Below are positions 1 to 6,672 of a DNA stretch of 64,000 nucleotides, one piece after another. Location of the stretch: positions 1 to 64,000 of the forward strand of contig JACPVX010000014.1 in NCBI GenBank assembly GCA_016191555.1, written 5' to 3'. Positions within the stretch are counted from its first letter, which is position 1; each line of letters starts with the position of its first letter. A model generated the notes under the pieces. It made no database searches. It was given only the letters and a program-made list of their open reading frames with translations, and had not been told where the DNA came from. The DNA comes from Bacteroidota bacterium. Its GTDB lineage: Bacteria; Bacteroidota; Bacteroidia; Cytophagales; Cyclobacteriaceae. Position numbers and translations under genes: made by a program.

Positions 1-425
1 CGGGTAGCCAACCAATTGCCAAAAATCTGTTGCGGGGTCATGGAGCCTTTCTCCTTTGTACCCAATGCGCGTGAACCAATCACTAGGTCAACACCATCAT
101 GTTGAATAGGTTCGATTAACTTAATCAATTCATGTGGATAGTCTGAATGATCGGCATCCAAAAAAACAACAATGTCCGGTTGCGTTTTACTTTTCTTTAA
201 ATAATCAATTCCTCTCAGGCATGCCCTTCCATACCCGGCTATCGGTTCGCGCAGCACTGTGGCTCCATGTCGCTGGGCCACCATCTCCGTATTGTCCGTG
301 GAGGCATTATTGACGACAATTATCTCGCTCACTACCTCCTTAGGTATCTCTTGGATCACCTGGCCCACTCCATTTTCCTCATTGAATGCAGGTATAATTA
401 CACAAATCTTACTTGTCAACTCCAT
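1..425 (-). CDS. Glycosyltransferase family 2, 3' part outside the window
   Basis: This is the N-terminal part (about 141 residues) of a GT-A fold glycosyltransferase that runs off the left edge. The start is the ATG at 425, followed at once by the strand-loop KICVIIPAFNEENGVGQVI, typical of GT2 enzymes of the dolichyl-phosphate-mannose synthase or polyprenyl-phosphate glycosyltransferase type. The nucleotide/metal motif D-A-D is at residues 90-92 in VVFLDADHSDYP, and the segment DLVIGSR that usually follows in this family is present near residue 113. Such enzymes transfer a sugar from an NDP-sugar, often to a lipid carrier on the cytoplasmic face of the membrane. The acceptor and any C-terminal membrane segment lie outside the window. 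Family assignment is firm; the substrate is unknown. Confidence 0.85.
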   Translation of the reverse strand, partial: MELTSKICVIIPAFNEENGVGQVIQEIPKEVVSEIIVVNNASTDNTEMVAQRHGATVLREPIAGYGRACLRGIDYLKKSKTQPDIVVFLDADHSDYPHELIKLIEPIQHDGVDLVIGSRALGTKEKGSMTPQQIFGNWLAT

Positions 426-507
426 ACATCACAAATATGACTGTTTAATAGATGGCATAATAATTTGTTAACAAACAAATTATGGTGAGGTGCGTACCTT
501 TGAAAAG

Positions 508-2334
508 ATGATTCATTTGCTAAAGCTTAACTCCATTCGAAGCCGTATGCTATCCGGCTTTTTGTTTCTTACGCTTTTGATCATCTGCGTTGCCGCTGTA
601 TCTATTTATATATTAGATCGTACGAATCATATCATCGCGATTCATACGCGTATCAGCCAACTTGAAATTACCACTCTTAGTCTTTTAAAAACAGACAATG
701 ATTTTTTCGATTTAGAAACGATTAATCCCAATTACTTCGAAACACACGAGAGCACGTATTTGTCGAGAAGGGATAGTTTAAAGAAATTGATTGCGTTAAG
801 TTCCGAGGAAATTATTCAACAAAATAAGAATGGAGTTGCCAGCAGTTTGCAAAAGATTGATAGCGCATTGATGTCGTACGATCAGAAATTTTTGCTTTTG
901 GAATCACTTCTATTTAAAAAAGGATTTAAGGATTATGGATTAGAAGGTCAGATGAGATTTCATGCGCATAAATTGGAAGAGTCTCAATTCAATCTGGACT
1001 TGTACAAAGTGCTTTCTTTGCGCAGAAATGAGAAGGATTTTTTTCTTCGCCATGAGGTTGTTTACATCCAAAATGTAAACCAAATTGCTAATAGTTTTTT
1101 AGAAGAGCTAAGTAAAAACAAATCCACCAATCAGGCAGCTCTGTACCACTTACAGCAATACACAAAGCTATTTAATGAACTGGCGGTGATACAAATTCAA
1201 ATAGGGTTAAGTAGTAAAGAAGGCCTTCGATCGGATTTAAACAGATTGAGTGATCACCTGGCACAAAGCTATTTTTCGCTATCAAAGTATAGCGATGAAG
1301 TATCCAGTGCGGCACAAATGCGTGTGCGTGTCTTTTTCCTTGCCATCGTAGCGGGTGCGGTTATTTTCTCGCTTATATCCGGCTACTGGATTTCAAAGAA
1401 ACTTTCTTACCCGATTGCGAAGCTTTCCAGCCTAATGAACAATGTAGTGGGTAGCAAGAAATATACTCGTTCTTTTTTTACCACCGAAGGTGCGGCAGAA
1501 GAGATCACAACTTTAACAAAATCATTTGCCCATCTGATTCGGGAAACGGAAGCGCAGATGACAGAGATCAAATCAAAATCCCGGCAGTTGAAAGGGCGAA
1601 ACCTTGAGCTAAAAAAACTTAATCGAGAATTGGATAGTTTTATTTATAGTACAGCACATGATCTGCGCTCACCGCTCACTTCACTTCTTGGATTGTTGAA
1701 CATCATGAAATATGAAAATCAACAGGATAGTATCAAGCCACACATTCAAATGATGGAAAATTCAATTTATCGAATGGAGGATTTCATCGAACAAATTGTG
1801 GGCTATTCAAAAAATAAACGTTTATCCATTCAGCCAACCAAAATTGATTTTCAAATTTTACTTTCCGAAGTTTTTGATAACCATCAATTTGTGCCTGGCG
1901 CTTCGAAAATTAAGCACCTGGTCGAAGTAAGAGAAAAATCTCCTTACTACTCGGATCGAGGGCGGCTACTGATTGTCTTCAACAATTTAATTTCGAATGC
2001 CATTCGCTATGCCGATTTTTCAAAAGCCGAACCCTTTGTCCGTGTACACTTAGTGGTCGATACTTCCGAAGTAACAATTTCGTTTATTGATAATGGGATT
2101 GGAATCGGTCCGGAACATGTAGATAAAATCTTCAATATGTTTTATCGTGCGAACGCATCTTCAAAAGGTTCGGGCTTAGGTCTTTTTATCTTTAAAGAGA
2201 CCATCATGAAATTGCGAGGGCATGTTTCGGTGGAGTCCACATTGGGCGTAGGCACCAAATTTTTTATTCAACTTCCTAATATGATTAGTGGAGTCAATGA
2301 ACAAATGGAGATTCCACTTGCAGTTCATGTTTAG
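508..2334 (+). CDS. Membrane sensor histidine kinase with HAMP domain
   Basis: An inner-membrane two-component kinase of about 608 residues from the ATG at 508; a GTG at 490 would add six residues, but the stretch between carries a TACCTTTG box (495-502) that looks like a -7 element, so the ATG is preferred. A first membrane segment lies near residues 14-36, followed by about 240 extracytoplasmic, mostly helical residues, a second segment around residues 275-295, a HAMP-like linker and a coiled coil. The HisKA phosphoacceptor is in STAHDLRSPLTS, with His at about residue 384. The ATPase boxes are NNLISNAIRYAD, DNGIGIG, FNMFYRA and SGLGLFI. It is an orphan: no response regulator is adjacent. 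Ligand unknown. Confidence 0.9.
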   Translation: MIHLLKLNSIRSRMLSGFLFLTLLIICVAAVSIYILDRTNHIIAIHTRISQLEITTLSLLKTDNDFFDLETINPNYFETHESTYLSRRDSLKKLIALSSEEIIQQNKNGVASSLQKIDSALMSYDQKFLLLESLLFKKGFKDYGLEGQMRFHAHKLEESQFNLDLYKVLSLRRNEKDFFLRHEVVYIQNVNQIANSFLEELSKNKSTNQAALYHLQQYTKLFNELAVIQIQIGLSSKEGLRSDLNRLSDHLAQSYFSLSKYSDEVSSAAQMRVRVFFLAIVAGAVIFSLISGYWISKKLSYPIAKLSSLMNNVVGSKKYTRSFFTTEGAAEEITTLTKSFAHLIRETEAQMTEIKSKSRQLKGRNLELKKLNRELDSFIYSTAHDLRSPLTSLLGLLNIMKYENQQDSIKPHIQMMENSIYRMEDFIEQIVGYSKNKRLSIQPTKIDFQILLSEVFDNHQFVPGASKIKHLVEVREKSPYYSDRGRLLIVFNNLISNAIRYADFSKAEPFVRVHLVVDTSEVTISFIDNGIGIGPEHVDKIFNMFYRANASSKGSGLGLFIFKETIMKLRGHVSVESTLGVGTKFFIQLPNMISGVNEQMEIPLAVHV

Positions 2335-2370
2335 TCAAATAATCGGGACTATTCTCAGAAGAGCATCTAT

Positions 2371-2754
2371 TTAGAATGACTTCCAATGCCCTCGAATCGC
2401 CAGCGCAGCTAGCGTGAGAAAAGGCAATGTTGAAGCGACTATTTTAAAATGCAAACCCAGCAGTCCAATTGCGAACATGAAAACCAGCAAGACACCCAAG
2501 CATGCAATGCCTACAGTGGATATCATTCTACTAGGCGTAGATTGGAAAAGGGTCAACAGTAAAAGGATTTGACCAACCATCGGAAGCAAGGTAAACGGAT
2601 GCCAAACAGATAAAGGATCAGCAATCAGTTTGGATACTACTTCAAATTCTGCCTCGGCTAAAAATTGGTGATTGCCCTTACCCCACTCCAAGTAACCTAC
2701 CAGTGACGTAAGAATTAGCAGTCCATTCAAAATCTTAAGCTTCCGTGTTCTCAC
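2371..2754 (-). CDS. Small four-helix integral membrane protein, unknown function
   Basis: A 127-residue hydrophobic protein with about four predicted membrane segments (near residues 7-22, 52-70, 78-97 and 102-120) and short charged loops. I do not recognise a named family; the size and layout recall small DoxX-like or DUF-type membrane proteins common in Bacteroidota, but no diagnostic motif is visible. It lies 30 nt downstream of the PepSY-like gene on the same strand, and with the His-rich peptide gene upstream may form a three-gene unit. Its 3' end faces the kinase gene with a 36-nt gap. The reading frame is convincing because of the uninterrupted hydrophobic pattern and the basic start (MRTRKLK). 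Confidence 0.7.
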   Translation of the reverse strand: MRTRKLKILNGLLILTSLVGYLEWGKGNHQFLAEAEFEVVSKLIADPLSVWHPFTLLPMVGQILLLLTLFQSTPSRMISTVGIACLGVLLVFMFAIGLLGLHFKIVASTLPFLTLAALAIRGHWKSF

Positions 2755-2784
2755 GTCTCCCGTTTAGTTAATCACTGGCTGTAA

Positions 2785-3291
2785 TTATTTAATAAAAATC
2801 AGGACGAGGGCAATGACCAATCCTGCTGCCGCAAAGTAAAGTCCCTTTTTGAAAACATCTGTTCCGGGTAAAAACATCCAAAATGAGGACACAACAAAAA
2901 AGAAAAGAGATAGACCAAAAAGTATGTTGAGAAAAAAGAGTGGCTGCTTTGTGTTGGCTTTGTGCAGCTGGGTCATCTTGTTAAGAACCAAGGGTAATTC
3001 TTTGGTGGAATAAACAGCGATACCTGTTTCTTTATTATATGTTCCTTGTTCAAAGGAAACAATAGCCCCTTCGGTTCCTGTTACCTTCAATTCGCGGATT
3101 CGTAGTGCCTTTCCAAGTTCCTCTGCTTCCAAATTTGGCTTTAATTCTTTCTCCACCTTCTTCTCTACTTTTAGAAAATCAGTATCACGAAAAATTAGGA
3201 TGATTCCGCTGATTGCATAAACGGCCATGATGCCGGCCAGAAAGAAACCAAGGTAGCGGTGGTAGACGCGCATGCTATTATTCAAATTCAT
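2785..3291 (-). CDS. PepSY-associated transmembrane-like protein
   Basis: A 168-residue inner-membrane protein. It opens with a basic segment and R-V-Y-H-R-Y-L-G-F-F followed by a hydrophobic helix ending in AISGIILIFRDTDF, the hallmark of the PepSY_TM family (often near iron or flavin reductase functions). A soluble extracytoplasmic part of about 80 residues follows, containing a PepSY-like strand pattern (AIVSFEQGTYNKETGIAVY), then two further membrane segments at the C terminus. Canonical PepSY_TM reductases are two to three times longer and carry more heme or flavin histidines, so this is a short variant. The His-rich secreted peptide gene is 69 nt upstream and the four-helix protein 30 nt downstream; a role in metal or redox handling is inference. 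Confidence 0.7.
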   Translation of the reverse strand: MNLNNSMRVYHRYLGFFLAGIMAVYAISGIILIFRDTDFLKVEKKVEKELKPNLEAEELGKALRIRELKVTGTEGAIVSFEQGTYNKETGIAVYSTKELPLVLNKMTQLHKANTKQPLFFLNILFGLSLFFFVVSSFWMFLPGTDVFKKGLYFAAAGLVIALVLIFIK

Positions 3292-3360
3292 AAATAGAGA
3301 TTAGGTTATTTTAAACAATTTGTAAGTTCAAAATTGAACAAGATTTTTTCAGGATGCAAA

Positions 3361-3591
3361 TTAGTGTGAGTGGTGATGACGGTGACCGTTTTTGTGGTGA
3401 CGATGCCCTGCGTGGCTATGGTGGTCTCGTTTCTTTTTGCCACCTCGAACTCGATGTTGATGATCTTTATCGCCTTTGCGATGGGTAGCTGATTGGAGTT
3501 GACGGTTTTCTTTGCGAGAGGTATCGCTGTTTTGTGCGTTTCCGCTAACCATGATCAGCGAAAGCAGCAACGTGATGAAGGAAAGTTTCAT
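3361..3591 (-). CDS. Secreted histidine-rich small protein
   Basis: A 76-residue protein with a clear N-terminal signal peptide (MKLSFITLLLSLIMVSGNAQ, cleavage probably after A-Q). The mature part of about 56 residues carries 14 histidines, mostly in HH and HxH clusters in the last 35 residues, mixed with Lys/Arg and Gly. Such a composition is suited to binding Zn, Ni, Cu or Fe outside the cytoplasm. It precedes the PepSY-like membrane gene on the same strand, which supports a metal-related role. Low-complexity composition means homology would be hard to prove. An opposite-strand open frame at 3493-3675 is judged to be a shadow, because only this strand encodes a signal peptide and a coherent composition. 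Confidence 0.7.
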   Translation of the reverse strand: MKLSFITLLLSLIMVSGNAQNSDTSRKENRQLQSATHRKGDKDHQHRVRGGKKKRDHHSHAGHRHHKNGHRHHHSH

Positions 3592-3685
3592 AAGATTTGC
3601 TTTTTGCTATTAGACAGAAGCACTCCTTCATTTATTCCCGAACTAAAGAATAAATTTTTAGTTAACTTTGATTGACGTCAAATAA

Positions 3686-3761
3686 GCGGGAGTAGCTCAG
3701 TTGGTAGAGCGGCAGCTTCCCAAGCTGCAGGCCGCGGGTTCGAACCCCGTTTCCCGCTCCA
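3686..3761 (+). tRNA. tRNA-Gly (anticodon CCC)
   Basis: A complete cloverleaf: acceptor GCGGGAG pairing with TTCCCGC (one G-U pair at the base), D arm AGCTCAGTTGGTAGAGC, anticodon stem GCAGC/GCTGC with loop TTCCCAA giving anticodon CCC, and T arm GCGGG-TTCGAAC-CCCGT. The discriminator is T3758 and the CCA end is encoded at 3759-3761. It should read the GGG glycine codon. It lies between the His-rich gene and glnS and is transcribed towards the 3' end of glnS. Confidence 0.95.
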
Positions 3762-3774
3762 TTAACACTTACCC

Positions 3775-5439
3775 CTACCCCTTCTTCGCTTCTTTCGCCC
3801 ACATATCTTTTAGCGTAACGGTGCGGTTAAACACCAATTGGCTAGACGTAGAATCTTTATCTTTATAAAAATAGCCGGTGCGCATAAACTGAAAGCGCTC
3901 TCCTTCTTTTGCTTCTTTCAAAGATGGCTCTGCATAAACATTCGTCAACACTTTCAACGAATCAGGATTTAAGTGATTTTTGAAATCATCTTCAATACGA
4001 TTCATATCTTCCGTCACAAAAAGTCGGTCGTACATCCGCACTTCGATCGGCAACGAATGTGCCACACTTACCCAATGAATAACGCCCTTTACATGAATGC
4101 CTGATGTATCCGATCCGCTCTTGCTCTCGGGCACATACGTGCATCGCAACTCGGTTACTTTGCCTTCCGCATTTTTGATCACCTCCTCGCACTTAATAAT
4201 GTATGCACTCTTCAAGCGCACCATCTGGCTGGGAGCCAACCGGAAATATTTCTTGGGTAGCACTTCCATAAAGTCATCTGCCTCAATATAGAGTTCGCGG
4301 CTAAATGGAATTGGGCGCGATCCGGCTGTTTCGTCTTCCGGATTATTTTCGCTGGTTAAAATTTCTTCTTTTCCTTCCGGATAATTGGTGATCACTACTT
4401 TAATAGGATCGAGCACTACCATTCTGCGAAGCGAAATTTTATTGAGATGTTCACGCACGCAAAATTCAAGCAGCCCAATGTCAATCAGGTTTTCGCGCTT
4501 GGCCACACCAATCTTATCGCAAAACTCACGAATACTTTCGGGTGTATAGCCGCGTCTGCGCACACCACTGAGTGTAGGCATCCTTGGGTCGTCCCAGCCG
4601 CTCACATGTTTCTCGTTTACCAATTGCAAAAGCTTGCGCTTGCTCATCATGGTATACGTCATGTTGAGGCGGGCAAATTCGTATTGATGTGATGGATAAA
4701 TTTCCAAATTGGCTATACACCAGTCGTACAACTCACGGTGAGGCACGAATTCAAGTGTGCAAATGCTGTGTGTTATTTTTTCGATGGAGTCGCTTTGGCC
4801 GTGGGCAAAGTCATACATCGGATAAATGCACCATGCATCACCTGTGCGATGGTGATGTGCATGTTTAATGCGATAAATTACCGGATCGCGCATGAGCATG
4901 TTGGTGTGTGCCATATCAATTTTGGCACGAAGCACTTTTTCGCCATCCTTGTATTTACCTGCCTTCATGTCGGTGAAGATCGTCAGGTTTTCTTCGATAG
5001 AGCGATCGCGGTAGCTGTTGTTGGTGCCAGGCTTGGTAGGGGTTCCTTTTTGCGCGGCAATCTCTTCACTGGTGCTATCGTCTACATAAGCCAATCCTTT
5101 TTTGATCAGCACTACGGCAAAGTCATACAAGTTTTGAAAATAATCAGAAGCATATAATTCGTTGGCCCATTGAAAGCCTAACCAACGCACATCGTCTTTT
5201 ATGCTTTCAACATATTCTGTTTCTTCTGTCACCGGGTTGGTGTCATCGAAACGCAAGTTGGTGTAGCCTCCATATTTGTTTGCCAGCCCAAAGTTGAGGC
5301 AAATGCTTTTGGCATGCCCTAAGTGAAGGTATCCATTCGGCTCCGGAGGGAAGCGCGTTGCAATGCTGGTGTACTTACCTTCCCTCAGGTCGGTCTCCAC
5401 TATCTCTTCTAAAAAATTTAAGCTTTTCTCGTCTGCCAT
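3775..5439 (-). CDS. glnS: Glutaminyl-tRNA synthetase
   Basis: A class I aminoacyl-tRNA synthetase that charges tRNA-Gln directly with glutamine. From the ATG at 5439 it is 554 residues, the usual bacterial length. The open frame extends upstream to 5535, but those extra residues are not GlnRS-like and a promoter box sits at 5456-5463, so 5439 is the start. The HIGH-type motif is PPEPNGYLHLGH (residues 31-42) and the KMSKS-type motif is MSKRK at residues 265-269. The catalytic core and the C-terminal double beta-barrel anticodon-binding region are both present. Its presence implies that this organism does not depend wholly on the transamidation route for Gln-tRNA. Confidence 0.97.
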   Translation of the reverse strand: MADEKSLNFLEEIVETDLREGKYTSIATRFPPEPNGYLHLGHAKSICLNFGLANKYGGYTNLRFDDTNPVTEETEYVESIKDDVRWLGFQWANELYASDYFQNLYDFAVVLIKKGLAYVDDSTSEEIAAQKGTPTKPGTNNSYRDRSIEENLTIFTDMKAGKYKDGEKVLRAKIDMAHTNMLMRDPVIYRIKHAHHHRTGDAWCIYPMYDFAHGQSDSIEKITHSICTLEFVPHRELYDWCIANLEIYPSHQYEFARLNMTYTMMSKRKLLQLVNEKHVSGWDDPRMPTLSGVRRRGYTPESIREFCDKIGVAKRENLIDIGLLEFCVREHLNKISLRRMVVLDPIKVVITNYPEGKEEILTSENNPEDETAGSRPIPFSRELYIEADDFMEVLPKKYFRLAPSQMVRLKSAYIIKCEEVIKNAEGKVTELRCTYVPESKSGSDTSGIHVKGVIHWVSVAHSLPIEVRMYDRLFVTEDMNRIEDDFKNHLNPDSLKVLTNVYAEPSLKEAKEGERFQFMRTGYFYKDKDSTSSQLVFNRTVTLKDMWAKEAKKG

Positions 5440-5455
5440 ATCGGTAATAAAAGCA

Positions 5456-5463
5456 CAAAGGTA
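5456..5463 (-). promoter_or_regulatory. Bacteroidota-type -7 box for glnS
   Basis: On the minus strand the sequence reads TACCTTTG, an exact match to TAnnTTTG. A T-rich TTTTT lies 19 nt further upstream, at the place of the -33 element. The ATG of glnS is 16 nt downstream of the box, leaving a very short leader. This supports the shortened glnS start. Confidence 0.55.
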
Positions 5464-5589
5464 GTCTCGATTTATGAGCGAGAAAAACTGGGAAGATAGA
5501 TTTCGCGAAAAAGTTGAGCCGATTGGAAATGCCACAATTGGGAGCTGTTACAATGCACGGCAGCTATTTCGTAGCATGCGTGAAACTGA

Positions 5590-5597
5590 TAAATTTG
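5590..5597 (+). promoter_or_regulatory. Bacteroidota-type -7 box for the 5670 gene
   Basis: TAAATTTG matches TAnnTTTG exactly, with TTTC at 5567-5570 nineteen nucleotides upstream in the -33 position. It would drive the secreted-protein gene at 5670 from a leader of roughly 65 nt. Together with the minus-strand box at 5456 it makes 5440-5669 a divergent promoter region. Confidence 0.5.
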
Positions 5598-5669
5598 CAC
5601 GGAGAAAACAAACTTAAACGTACTCGTAAGAGCAACCATTTAAAAACCAATTTTAAACCGACCAATCAC

Positions 5670-6146
5670 ATGAAGTTCATCTTTACCTCCTCGTTCGTCT
5701 TCCTTTTTGTTGCTGGCACCGTTGCTCAGTCCGATTCCATTCGCACAACTAAAGTATTTGGCGGCTACAAGTATTCTCAAAACAATCAGCCACTCACAGT
5801 CAAACAATTGGGCGCGGCATTAGAAATCAATCCCGAAGCTTCTAAACTATTTCAACAAGCCAAACCCAACGGAACAGCTGCTACGATTTTTGGCGTAGCC
5901 GGTGGCTTTTTAGTAGGATGGCCTATCGGTACGGCAATTGCAGGTGGTAAACCCAGTTGGGAATTGGCGGGAATCGGAGCAGGTCTGATCGTGGTCTCTA
6001 TTCCGTTCAGTTCTGCCTTCAACAAAAAAACGAAAGAAGCTGTTTCTATTTATAATCTAGGGAATAAAACGAGTTCAGCGAATTGGAAACCAGAATTCAA
6101 ATTGAATTTATCGATGAATCAGGTAGGTGTTGCAATGAAATTTTGA
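5670..6146 (+). CDS. Secreted or membrane protein of unknown function
   Basis: A 158-residue protein from the ATG at 5670; the longer open frame back to 5514 is rejected because a signal peptide begins exactly at this Met (MKFIFTSSFVFLFVAGTVAQ) and a promoter box lies between. After the signal peptide comes a polar segment with FGGYKYSQNNQPLTVKQL, then two Gly-rich hydrophobic segments (GVAGGFLVGWPIGTAIAGG and GIGAGLIVVSIPFSSAF), then a polar C terminus ending in a Phe-terminated strand. This pattern recurs in small Bacteroidota cell-envelope proteins with glycine-zipper-like helices. I do not recognise a named family. It is monocistronic, with its own promoter box and terminator. Confidence 0.75.
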   Translation: MKFIFTSSFVFLFVAGTVAQSDSIRTTKVFGGYKYSQNNQPLTVKQLGAALEINPEASKLFQQAKPNGTAATIFGVAGGFLVGWPIGTAIAGGKPSWELAGIGAGLIVVSIPFSSAFNKKTKEAVSIYNLGNKTSSANWKPEFKLNLSMNQVGVAMKF

Positions 6147-6164
6147 TTTCTAATAATTTTCTCG

Positions 6165-6193
6165 GCAGCGAGTTTACTTTCTCGCTGCTTTTA
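6165..6193 (+). terminator. Intrinsic terminator after the 5670 gene
   Basis: Perfect 8-bp stem GCAGCGAG (6165-6172) and CTCGCTGC (6181-6188), an 8-nt loop, then TTTTA. It serves the plus-strand gene and overlaps the last codons of the convergent cytochrome c gene. Confidence 0.7.
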
Positions 6194-6572
6194 CTTCTTC
6201 CGGTGTTACAGCCGCTCCTTTGTTGCCAAAAGAATTGCGGACATAATTCAACACATCGCTAATTTCCTGATCGCTCAAATCGATAGCAGCCATTTCTCCA
6301 TTGTATTCTATACCATTTACTTTAATGGGGCCGCTCACGCCTTTTATAATTTGCACGATGGATCTTTTTTTATCGGCCATCAGGTAATTGGATTTTGCCA
6401 ATGGCGGAAAAACGCCTTCCATGCCTTCGCCTTTTTCCATATGGCAGCTAACGCAATTGGTGGTGTACACTTCTTGTCCGCGGGTCATACTTGCCTTCAA
6501 ATCAAAGGCAGGTTTTTTTTGAAAGGAAACAAGTGTGATGGTAAGTGCTATTAATAAAAAGAGAGTTTTCAT
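6174..6572 (-). CDS. Monoheme cytochrome c, partner of the Mo-hydroxylase
   Basis: A 132-residue periplasmic class I cytochrome c. It has a signal peptide (MKTLFLLIALTITLVSFQ), a single heme site C40-V-S-C43-H44, and a likely axial Met at residue 65 (SNYLMAD), followed by the helix D-Q-E-I-S-D-V-L-N-Y-V typical of the C-terminal helix of small cytochromes. It lies 100 nt downstream of the molybdenum subunit gene on the same strand. In related aldehyde/isoquinoline oxidoreductase systems a cytochrome c accepts the electrons from the Fe-S subunit, so this is probably the electron acceptor of the operon. The role is inferred from family and gene order; the cytochrome assignment itself is certain. 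Confidence 0.92.
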   Translation of the reverse strand: MKTLFLLIALTITLVSFQKKPAFDLKASMTRGQEVYTTNCVSCHMEKGEGMEGVFPPLAKSNYLMADKKRSIVQIIKGVSGPIKVNGIEYNGEMAAIDLSDQEISDVLNYVRNSFGNKGAAVTPEEVKAARK

Positions 6573-6672
6573 TTAAAAATCTAACAGTTGATGATTATAC
6601 CTATATAATTGCTTAGTTATTTTCTATGCCACGAAGACACCAAGTCCACAAGCAAATACATTTTTATTTTAA

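Noticed and set aside
490-507. GTG start for the first sensor kinase
   Set aside because: The extension contains a TACCTTTG box like those before other starts; the ATG at 508 gives a normal kinase N terminus.
3493-3675. Plus-strand 60-codon frame opposite the His-rich gene
   Set aside because: It has no signal, domain or promoter box, whereas the minus strand encodes a clear signal peptide.
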